In this document: piece by piece, positions 9,976 through 16,761 of the stretch
How positions within the stretch are numbered: position 1 is the first letter of the stretch
Layout: the number at the start of each line of letters is the position of its first letter
The notes under the pieces: model-generated
Database searches by the model: none
What the model was told of the DNA's origin: nothing
What the model saw: only the letters and a program-made list of their open reading frames with translations
From: Leptolyngbya sp. CCY15150
GTDB taxonomy: Bacteria; Cyanobacteriota; Cyanobacteriia; RECH01
Length of the DNA stretch: 35,275 nucleotides
Assembly: GCF_016888135.1 (NCBI RefSeq)
Contig: NZ_JACSWB010000214.1
Span: 1 to 35,275, forward strand
Reading direction: 5' to 3'
Position numbers and translations under genes: made by a program

Positions 9976-10853
9976 AGCGCTCCACCGCTGGGCCATGCAT
10001 CCAGCGACGACACGGTGACAAAAACGGCCGCCCGGATCCAATAGCCATCCGTTAGCTCCTCGAAGGTTTTGACCTGCAGACCATAGAGCGGATTGCCTAC
10101 TATGACGACTTGGTAGTCTACATCAATGGCAAGGAGAGCGATCGCATGTTGGATTCTGGCTCCAACCACGGGTTCAATCACGTGCAAAACCGCCAGTTGC
10201 TGACGATCGATTAAGTCCTCTAGGGTCAGTCCCCGTTCGTAGCGCGGTGCCAACCCTAGGGCTTTCATGGCCTGGAGTTCGGCCATGGTGCTGGTGCCTT
10301 GACGGCTGGTGCCCGCCAGTTCCACCACGTCCCGCTCGGTGGTTTGGGCGGAGGGATGGACGATGCGAGAGAGGGTGGCGATGGTGGCGGCGGAGCAGCT
10401 ATAGGGGGTGGTTTGCAGAACAATGTCGTCAGACAGGCGGGGCGATCGCACTAAGTGGGTGACGGGTAAGTTCTGATAGACCAGAACCACCATGGCAGAT
10501 AGACTAATCGCTAGAAAAAGAATAAGTTGCCGTAGGCGAGAGCGATCGCGCCAGCCTGGACATTCTAGCCCCATCAGTAAGCCTGTACAAAAGCAACAGA
10601 GCAGTAAAATAACCTGCCAAAAATAGGCTCCTGCATAGAGCAATAGCAAGGAGGGCAGCCAAGGGCTATGCCGTCCTGCCGTTAGTAGAACACCTAGAAA
10701 GGTGCCTATGCCCAGGGCTACAGAGGCGATGATATAGACCTGGCGCTGGTAGTGTTGGATGGCATTCTCGGCGGTCAAGCCTTGCTGGGCTAGGGTATAG
10801 CCGAGGCGCAATCCGAGGGCACCCGTTATCAACATCAAGATGGTTAATAGCAT
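9972..10853 (-). CDS. Membrane-anchored C39-like cysteine peptidase domain protein
   Basis: A 293-residue protein from the ATG at 10853. A TTG at 10901 would add 16 residues but is less likely. The N-terminal 135 residues hold four or five hydrophobic helices. The C-terminal half resembles a C39 bacteriocin-processing peptidase domain: TPYSCSAAT with candidate nucleophile Cys153, QHAIALLAID with His236, and VGNP with Asn254 where C39 proteases usually have Asp. The Cys-His-Asn set may be active, as Asn can replace Asp in papain-fold triads, or may be a binding domain as in ABC transporter C39-like regions. No transporter or leader peptide is nearby. Convergent with the glycosidase-like gene, with overlapping stops. 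Confidence 0.68.
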   Translation of the reverse strand: MLLTILMLITGALGLRLGYTLAQQGLTAENAIQHYQRQVYIIASVALGIGTFLGVLLTAGRHSPWLPSLLLLYAGAYFWQVILLLCCFCTGLLMGLECPGWRDRSRLRQLILFLAISLSAMVVLVYQNLPVTHLVRSPRLSDDIVLQTTPYSCSAATIATLSRIVHPSAQTTERDVVELAGTSRQGTSTMAELQAMKALGLAPRYERGLTLEDLIDRQQLAVLHVIEPVVGARIQHAIALLAIDVDYQVVIVGNPLYGLQVKTFEELTDGYWIRAAVFVTVSSLDAWPSGGAL

Positions 10854-10914
10854 AGACCTGAATTCGATGACGTGATGAGTAGCGCTAGCGTAACGTTTCA
10901 ACAGTTTGCGAGAC

Positions 10915-10943
10915 GGTGCGTTACGGCTTCGCCTAACAGCACC
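10915..10943. repeat. Interspersed palindromic element in the divergent intergenic region
   Basis: GGTGC, GTTA and GGC blocks on the left arm pair with GCC, TAAC and GCACC on the right, with a one-base bulge on each side and a TTC loop. It sits in the 214-bp gap (10854-11067) between the C39-like gene (-) and the ALDH gene (+). Similar GCGTTACGGCTTCGCCTAA elements are, to my knowledge, dispersed in cyanobacteria. Confidence 0.5.
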
Positions 10944-11067
10944 CTACGTTGCTAAGCGTTCCCTGACTGTGGGGTTGTTGGCAGGATGTCTGTGTTGCTG
11001 GCTACCTTCAGGATGCACCTGATCCCTGATGCTAGGGATAGACTTGTTATGGATTGACCTACCATCT

Positions 11068-12543
11068 ATGAGTGCCGCAACGCCTTTGCTCAACTATATC
11101 AACGGGACATGGTGCGCATCCGCTGCCGATTGTTTGCCGGTGATTAACCCTGCTACCCTCGATCCTCTTGGGCAGGTGCCTTTGTCAATGGCGGAGGAGG
11201 TGGATGCTGCTGTGCAGGCAGGGCAAGCTGCCTTTCCAGGCTGGCGGCGCATTCCGCCTACGGATCGGGTGCGCTATCTTTTCCATCTACGGCAGTTGCT
11301 GGAGCAAGACCGGGAAGCGATCGCTCACATTATCACCCAGGAGTGTGGCAAAACCTTGGCGGAGTCGCGGGGCGAACTGCAGCGAGCGATCGAAAATGTG
11401 GAGGTGGCCTGCGGCATTCCTATGCTGATGCAGGGCTATAATTCCGAAGACATTGCTCGGGGGATTGATGAAACCATGATCCGCCAACCCTTGGGCGTCA
11501 CGGCCATTATTGCGCCGTTTAACTTTCCTGGCATGATTCCCTTTTGGTTCTTACCCTACGCGATCGCCTGTGGTAACACTTGTGTGATCAAGCCGTCGGA
11601 AAAGGTGCCGTTGACTATGCAGCGGATTATGGGATTAATCCACCAGCTTGATCTACCGCCGGGGGTGGTGAATCTTGTGCATGGTGCCAAAGATGCGGTG
11701 GATGCACTGCTGGATCATCCGTTGGTGCGGGCAATTAGTTTTGTTGGTTCTAGCCCTGTGGCGCGGTATGTCTACAGTCGGGCGGCGGCGGCGGGGAAGC
11801 GGGCCCAGTGCCAGGGTGGTGCCAAAAATCCGGTGATTGTGTTACCTGATGCGGATATGGATATGACCACTCGCATTATGGCGGATAGTGCCTTTGGCTG
11901 TGCCGGGCAGCGCTGTTTGGCGGCATCGATCGCGATCACGGTGGGGCAAGCGAAGGATCATTTTACGGAGGCGATCGCTTCGGTGGCGGAGAACCGTAAG
12001 GTGGGCTATGGTCTGGAGGAGGGTGTGCAGATGGGGACGGTGATCTCGGCCCAAAGTAAGCTGCGCATTGAGGCGTTGATTCAGCAAGGCGCAGATGAAG
12101 GCGCGAAGATTTTGATTGATGGCCGCCGTCCTCAGATTCCTGGCTATGAGCAGGGACATTTTATCCGTCCCACCATTTTGCAAGATCTAGATCCATCTAG
12201 CGACTTGGCCCGCACGGAAATTTTTGGCCCGGTTCTCAGCTTGATCCATCTAGATACCATTGAGGAAGCGATCGCTCTAATTAATCGTGGGCAGTATGGC
12301 AATATGGCTTGCTTATTCACCAGCAGCGGTGCAGCCGCGCGTCAGTTTCGCTATGAGGCGGAGGCGGGTAATATTGGCATTAATATTGGCGTGGCGGCAC
12401 CTATGGCCTTTTTTCCGTTCAGCGGTTGGAAGGATAGCTTTTTTGGCGATCTGCATGGACAAGGGCAGCACGCGGTTGAGTTCTTTACCCAAACCAAGGT
12501 GGTCATTGAACGCTGGCCCCAGGAATGGTCACGACGTTTTTAG
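11068..12543 (+). CDS. mmsA: Methylmalonate-semialdehyde dehydrogenase (CoA-acylating) family ALDH
   Basis: A 491-residue ALDH-superfamily enzyme from the ATG at 11068. An ATG at 11029 would add 13 residues not expected from homologues, which start just before the LLNYINGTW segment. Visible family features are [12 protein letters not shown], the NAD-binding [23 protein letters not shown], and catalytic Cys283 in CAGQRCLA. The usual ALDH general-base glutamate motif (LELGGK) is replaced by QCQGGAKN. This is the hallmark of the CoA-dependent MMSDH branch, in which CoA rather than water attacks the thioester. The expected reaction is (methyl)malonate semialdehyde to propionyl- or acetyl-CoA plus CO2, in valine, beta-alanine or inositol catabolism. 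No pathway partners are adjacent, so the substrate is inferred only from family. Confidence 0.88.
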   Translation: MSAATPLLNYINGTWCASAADCLPVINPATLDPLGQVPLSMAEEVDAAVQAGQAAFPGWRRIPPTDRVRYLFHLRQLLEQDREAIAHIITQECGKTLAESRGELQRAIENVEVACGIPMLMQGYNSEDIARGIDETMIRQPLGVTAIIAPFNFPGMIPFWFLPYAIACGNTCVIKPSEKVPLTMQRIMGLIHQLDLPPGVVNLVHGAKDAVDALLDHPLVRAISFVGSSPVARYVYSRAAAAGKRAQCQGGAKNPVIVLPDADMDMTTRIMADSAFGCAGQRCLAASIAITVGQAKDHFTEAIASVAENRKVGYGLEEGVQMGTVISAQSKLRIEALIQQGADEGAKILIDGRRPQIPGYEQGHFIRPTILQDLDPSSDLARTEIFGPVLSLIHLDTIEEAIALINRGQYGNMACLFTSSGAAARQFRYEAEAGNIGINIGVAAPMAFFPFSGWKDSFFGDLHGQGQHAVEFFTQTKVVIERWPQEWSRRF

Positions 12544-12627
12544 GGCGCGATCGCTTGATCAGCTATGGCGGTGATCAGTTTGGTTGATATTGGATGAGCT
12601 AACCCATCTGTCCCCCTCAACCCCCAA

Positions 12628-12654
12628 CCCCTTCTCCCACGAGGGGAGAAGGGG
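12628..12654. repeat. Perfect 11-bp hairpin after the ALDH gene
   Basis: CCCCTTCTCCC (12628-12638) and GGGAGAAGGGG (12644-12654) pair perfectly around a 5-nt loop, 85 nt after the mmsA stop. There is no T-tract. A C-rich CCCCCTCAACCCCCAACC lead-in precedes it. It may act as a 3'-end barrier or be a dispersed palindromic repeat. Confidence 0.55.
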
Positions 12655-12676
12655 AGTCAGAGTGGATTCTTTATGC

Positions 12677-12707
12677 AAAAAAAAACTCCCAGTCGAGGGA
12701 CTAGGAG
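12677..12707 (-). terminator. Rho-independent terminator for the repeat protein gene
   Basis: On the minus strand, CTCCTAGTC (12707-12699) pairs with GACTGGGAG (12694-12686). This is nine pairs with one T-G wobble and a 4-nt loop, followed directly by nine T residues (12685-12677). It is a textbook intrinsic terminator, placed downstream of the repeat-protein reading frame and its post-stop extension. Confidence 0.8.
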
Positions 12708-12762
12708 ATGCAACGTATTCGAGTGAGTTGTTTATATCTTAACTGTGCCCAAATCAGGAATG

Positions 12763-12876
12763 TTATGCTAAAACAAACTGAGGATTGGGCAGCTTATCAT
12801 CGCTGTAACGAGTTGATTGCAGCGTTTCTTTAAGGCTCTGAAAATTGGGTAAGAAACTATCCCGATGGCGGGTCAT
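12763..12876 (-). other. In-frame coding-like extension after the TAG stop of the repeat protein
   Basis: Directly after the TAG at 12879-12877 the same frame resumes with ATG (12876-12874) and runs 37 codons to a TAA at 12765-12763. It encodes two more units of the repeat: TRHRDSFLPN, then 20 residues later TRYSDDKLPNP. This shows the repeat array once extended further, or is reached by readthrough or re-initiation. Confidence 0.6.
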
Positions 12877-13272
12877 CTATCCCAAGTCGTTGCCAAATAC
12901 CGGATTGGGTTGATCGCTATCCCGATGGCGAGTGGAGGGAGATAGGTTATCGCTCCGAAAGACGCCAGGTGCAGAATCATCTCGCTGATGAACAGACTCC
13001 ATTGCTTCTTCAAAACTGTGGGGGTTGGGTTGGTCGCTATCCCGATGGCGGGTGGCGGCAGGTTCAACCCCAGCACGATAGGGACTGCTCAACTCACTCG
13101 TGCGTTCTTCAACGGTCTGCATCGCTTCATCAAAGTTGTGGGGATTGGGAAGCGAGCTATCGCGATGGCGGGTTGCAACGGTGGTGGAACTGACAACTGG
13201 AGTTGCGATCGCTTCAATACCAACTGCGGTAAGAGCAAGTAGTGAGAAACCGGCAATAATCATGCGTTTCAT
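12877..13272 (-). CDS. Secreted repeat protein with TRHRDSxxPNP motifs, function unknown
   Basis: A 131-residue product from the ATG at 13272, chosen because AAGGAG lies 9 nt upstream. An upstream in-frame start at 13368 would bury the signal peptide. MKRMIIAGFSLLALTAVGIEAIA is a clear Sec signal. The mature part has three copies of TRHRDSxxPNP at 40-residue, then 40-residue intervals, the first two followed by F.EAM..V..R. The fourth and fifth copies lie beyond the TAG stop at 20-residue intervals. I do not recognise the family. The extended repeats are His/Arg/Asp-rich and disordered-looking, so a periplasmic or exported binding role is conceivable but not shown. The next gene (13455, -) is collinear 182 nt upstream. 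Confidence 0.72.
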   Translation of the reverse strand: MKRMIIAGFSLLALTAVGIEAIATPVVSSTTVATRHRDSSLPNPHNFDEAMQTVEERTSELSSPYRAGVEPAATRHRDSDQPNPHSFEEAMESVHQRDDSAPGVFRSDNLSPSTRHRDSDQPNPVFGNDLG

Positions 13273-13454
13273 AGATCTGGACTCCTTACGTTTGAGTGAC
13301 GGATAGGTAATACGTACTGTATTGCCTCTGACACTTTCTACTATGGAGTCTGAAGATGAGCGTTTCATGAGTTTCAGTTAAGAGTCTTGCCCAGATACGT
13401 CTCATATTGATACGGGGCGATCGCTCTCTTGTCGTTTAAGGGCTGAGATTAGCG

Positions 13455-13877
13455 CTAGTTGCTGGTAGTGGCTGGTGGGGTGAAGGTGCATTCTACGGTG
13501 ACTTTGACGTTGCAGGCGGCGGTGCCGTTGGCGATGTAGGGAATGCCGGCTTTGACGTCTACGTTGACGCCAAATTCCATGGTGACTTTTGAGACGTTGG
13601 CGGTCGCGACGTCGTAGAAGGAGTCTTTGATGGCGTTGAGGGTGTAGCTGGTGTAGCTGCGGATGGTGGTGCTGAGGGTTTGGATGGGGGTGGGGTGACT
13701 GGGTGGAGTGGGGCGACGAGGATCCCATAGGGGTGATTTTTGTCCGCCTCGCACTGCTTCTTCGGGTTCTTCAGGTTCTTCAGGGGCGAGGTTGAGATCG
13801 GAGGTGTCGATGTCGTCTGCGGCTTCGACATAAATGATGGTATTGTCGTCAATCTGTACGGGTTGCAGTTTTTTCAT
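13455..13877 (-). CDS. Trypsin-co-occurring domain 1 (CU044_2847)-like protein
   Basis: A 140-residue protein from the ATG at 13877. The N-terminal strand segment MKKLQPVQIDDNTIIYVEA leads into an acidic, proline-rich linker (EEPEEPEEA and PTPPSHPTPIQ). A helix-strand-strand end follows: LSTTIRSYTSYTLNAIKDS, then KVTMEFGVNVDVKAGI and ACNVKVTVECTF. The order 'helix, V.MEFGV.V..KAG, A..N.KV.V' is that of the trypsin-co-occurring domain 1 family, which is linked to conflict-system effector proteases. The gene is divergent from the caspase gene with 71 bp between starts, so co-regulation from one spacer is likely. It may tether or guard the caspase effector; that role is inference. Confidence 0.68.
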   Translation of the reverse strand: MKKLQPVQIDDNTIIYVEAADDIDTSDLNLAPEEPEEPEEAVRGGQKSPLWDPRRPTPPSHPTPIQTLSTTIRSYTSYTLNAIKDSFYDVATANVSKVTMEFGVNVDVKAGIPYIANGTAACNVKVTVECTFTPPATTSN

Positions 13878-13948
13878 GGCTATACTGGTGAGGATTGCAA
13901 CAGTGCTGCTCTAGTGAAGCACATCTAGTTCAAGGTGTCCTGTTGGCT

Positions 13949-15649
13949 ATGGTTCGAGATGCCCTTGTGGTCGGCATTAATACGTATAAGCATATTAAGT
14001 CGCTTCAGGCTCCAGCCCATGACGCGGAGGCGATCGCTCATCTCTTGTCAGAGTACGGTGAGTTTCAAGTGAAGCGCTTGCCGGAAACTGTAGAACAGAA
14101 GCAGCTTCGGGTGGGAAAAAAGACCTCCGTATCGCAAGATGATCTTGAAGAGGCTCTAATTCGCTTGTTCAATCCTGAGGGGTCTAGCATTCCAGATACC
14201 GCACTATTCTACTTCTCAGGGCATGGAATGCGGGTGAGCAAGGGCGGTGTTTCAGAAGGGTTTTTAGTGACGAATGATGGGGATAAACGCTGCTGGGGTG
14301 TCAGTTTTAAATGGTTACAAGAACTGCTGGCTAAAAGTCCTGTTCAGCAGAAAGTTGTCATCCTTGATTGTTGCCATTCTGGAGAGTTCATAACGTCTCT
14401 AAATCTTCTCAGTTCGTCATCTTGGCAAGGACGCGATCGCTTCTTCATTGCGGCATCCCGTGAGTTTGAATCCTCTTGGGAAGACCTTGAATCTCCTTTA
14501 AGTACCGTAACCAAAATCTTGGTCGATGGACTGGATCCATGTCGCCATCAAAAGCCAATTTTTAGAAGCACAGATCTAGATCAATATCTGTACGATCATT
14601 TGGCTGGAGTGACCCAACGTCCCATTGTTGAACGTGTTGGAGAACCTATTATCCTTGTCCGTACGTCTTCCACGATGGTCAGTGAGTCGGGGACAGAAAA
14701 TTTTTTAGCCGGGGAACTGCCCCCTGTGTCATCAAAACAACCGATTCCAGGATCAGCATCTAATCTCGTACCTGTTCAGTCAGAGTGTGACACCACACAA
14801 GCACTTGAGCCTCCAAACTTATGTCATCTTGTCGTTACGCTCTTTTGGGAACAGCAGAGTAGCCGCAAAGTACGTGTTCATCCCAAACTTTACTATCGAG
14901 AAAGAAGTACTAACCAAGTCGTACAAAAACCATTGATGGAAGATAACCCGTCTGTTGGTCTAGACTATTTTCCGCAGTTTCTAGACGAATTGGTTAAGTT
15001 CACCGCTAGAGATTTATCAGGAGAATTCCCTGATCCATTACAACCTTGGCTATTATCGATCAAGTTGTTTGTTCCGATTGATTTATTAGGTGATCCGCTA
15101 CATACCTGGTGTGGTAGAGCAGCAGATATCTTTACCCATTATTCTATTGTTGTGGGTTGCTCTGATCGCTTCAATGCTGATCATTCCGGTGCGGCAGAGT
15201 TGCACAATCAACTTAAACTTGGCTGGCAACGGTTTCAAGCCAATATCCCCGATGGTGATGCTGCCTGCCTAACCCATCTCAACTGGCTGGATTCTGACCA
15301 GGCGCACATGAGTCGCTTGGAAGACCATTCAGGATTTCGCTGTTTTGGTGATTGGCTGGGCCCTGGAGAGCAGTATCTTGAGGGTTGGGAGAAGTTAGTG
15401 CGATCAGGAATTCCCATCGCGCTGTGGATGTGTGAGGGAGAGGGAGGAGCTGAGCGATCAGATCGCGATGAAACCTTTAATTGCTTAATTGCCCACTCTC
15501 GATTTCAATTTCTAGATGAACTTCCAAGAACTCGCGATCGTCAGCGGATCACCAGTCAAATGTGTGTCGGGGTATTCTACGAAGATCCAACCTATGTGCC
15601 AGATATCCCTCGGAAGAAAACCCAATTTTTTGCTTGGCCAAGTGCTTAG
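13949..15649 (+). CDS. Caspase-like (peptidase C14) effector with VMAP-C-like C-terminal domain
   Basis: A 566-residue product from the ATG at 13949, just before the beta-1 strand DALVVGINTY. A start at 13895 would add 18 unrelated residues. The caspase-fold dyad is intact: His92 in FYFSGHGM and Cys142 in VILDCCHSGEF. The region about 235-290 is a low-complexity linker. The C-terminal half (about 290-566) matches the VMAP-C pattern: LVVTLFWEQQ, a FTHYSIVVGCSDRF strand, a W-rich middle, GIPIALWMCEG, and a closing VFYEDPTYVPDIPRKK. In the described vWA-MoxR-VMAP systems this domain marks the third component, which carries the effector. Proteolysis that kills or stops growth of an infected cell is the inferred outcome. 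MoxR follows after 21 nt. Confidence 0.87.
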   Translation: MVRDALVVGINTYKHIKSLQAPAHDAEAIAHLLSEYGEFQVKRLPETVEQKQLRVGKKTSVSQDDLEEALIRLFNPEGSSIPDTALFYFSGHGMRVSKGGVSEGFLVTNDGDKRCWGVSFKWLQELLAKSPVQQKVVILDCCHSGEFITSLNLLSSSSWQGRDRFFIAASREFESSWEDLESPLSTVTKILVDGLDPCRHQKPIFRSTDLDQYLYDHLAGVTQRPIVERVGEPIILVRTSSTMVSESGTENFLAGELPPVSSKQPIPGSASNLVPVQSECDTTQALEPPNLCHLVVTLFWEQQSSRKVRVHPKLYYRERSTNQVVQKPLMEDNPSVGLDYFPQFLDELVKFTARDLSGEFPDPLQPWLLSIKLFVPIDLLGDPLHTWCGRAADIFTHYSIVVGCSDRFNADHSGAAELHNQLKLGWQRFQANIPDGDAACLTHLNWLDSDQAHMSRLEDHSGFRCFGDWLGPGEQYLEGWEKLVRSGIPIALWMCEGEGGAERSDRDETFNCLIAHSRFQFLDELPRTRDRQRITSQMCVGVFYEDPTYVPDIPRKKTQFFAWPSA

Positions 15650-15670
15650 ATCGTTTGCTGGAGACCTACC

Positions 15671-16735
15671 ATGACCACTAACCCATGGACATTATTTCAA
15701 GGCAATGGGCGATCGCTTCCCCTAACTCAGATGCCCGAAGCGCCTGCTTGGCGGAGTTTTATGACGGATGAGGACTTTGGAGCGGAGGAAGCCTCTAGTG
15801 AAAAGCGCTGGCAGAAAGTCCAAGACTTAGCTGAGACTGACATTCGCGGCAAGGAGAGGGGGGAAAGCTTTCGGCTGGATGATGGCGATACGGATGTTCT
15901 GAACGCGGTGAATGCAGCACTGCATCTGCGGCGACCGCTGTTGGTGACAGGCAAGCCGGGGTCGGGCAAAACATCGTTGGCCTATGCCGTAGCCCATGAG
16001 CTGAAGTTAGGCGTGGTTTTGTCTTGGGCGGTGAGTGCCCGATCGCTGGTTCGAGACGCCCTATATCAGTATGATGCGATCGCTCGTTTGCAAGATGCCC
16101 AACTCAAGCGGGAGCGGGCCATGGGTGACTATATCCGCCTTGGCCCTTTGGGTACGGCATTTCTACCCTCTCACCTTCCCCGAGTGTTGCTGATCGACGA
16201 GATTGATAAGTGCGATATTAACTTGCCCAATGACCTTCTGAATCTGTTTGAAGAAGGGCGGTATGAAATTCCTGAGCTGGTGCGTTGCAAGGATGAGCCA
16301 GGTTTAGATACCGTTAGCGTTCGGACAGCAGATGCGGATGTTTCGGCTGATGTTCGAGGGGGACGCGTGTTTTGTCGTGAATTTCCGTTTGTGGTGATGA
16401 CTAGCAATGGGGAGCGAGATTTTCCGCCTGCATTTTTGCGCCGCTGCCTGCGGTTACGGATGCCTGATCCTAGCCAGAGACCCAAGGCCCTAGAGCGCAT
16501 TGTGGAAGCACACCTCAAACGAGGACAGGATGAAGCCCGCTGGGGCGATATGCAGCAAGAAGTCACAGCGTTGGTTGAGCGATTTGTGGCTAAGGGCAAG
16601 GAGCAAACGGCGGATGTGGCGACGGATCAGCTCTTAAACGTGGTCTATTTGTTGACTCGCGAGGTGCAGCCGGGGCAGGATCAGCGAGAACAGCTTCAAG
16701 CCCTGCTGTTGAAAGGCTTGAGTGAGGAGGATTAG
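15671..16735 (+). CDS. MoxR-family AAA+ ATPase of the ternary system
   Basis: A 354-residue protein. GGAG lies 7 nt upstream of the ATG, a good ribosome binding site. A non-conserved N-terminus leads into Walker A GKPGSGKT (94-101), a long insertion typical of this subfamily, Walker B LLIDEIDK (Asp176, Glu177), a sensor-1-like VVMTSNGERDFPPAFLRRCLR, and an arginine-rich lid domain. MoxR ATPases act as chaperone-like remodelers paired with vWA proteins. Here the vWA gene follows immediately. With the upstream caspase/VMAP-C protein it forms the signature triad and would supply the NTP-dependent switch. Confidence 0.92.
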   Translation: MTTNPWTLFQGNGRSLPLTQMPEAPAWRSFMTDEDFGAEEASSEKRWQKVQDLAETDIRGKERGESFRLDDGDTDVLNAVNAALHLRRPLLVTGKPGSGKTSLAYAVAHELKLGVVLSWAVSARSLVRDALYQYDAIARLQDAQLKRERAMGDYIRLGPLGTAFLPSHLPRVLLIDEIDKCDINLPNDLLNLFEEGRYEIPELVRCKDEPGLDTVSVRTADADVSADVRGGRVFCREFPFVVMTSNGERDFPPAFLRRCLRLRMPDPSQRPKALERIVEAHLKRGQDEARWGDMQQEVTALVERFVAKGKEQTADVATDQLLNVVYLLTREVQPGQDQREQLQALLLKGLSEED

Positions 16736-16761
16736 TTATCGAACCCTGCCTAAGTCCGTCG

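Noticed and set aside
13402-13852. Alternative minus-strand frames over the Trypco1-like gene (rich in His, Pro, Gln)
   Set aside because: Low-complexity products of shifted frames; the 140-residue frame has the coherent strand-helix pattern and start.
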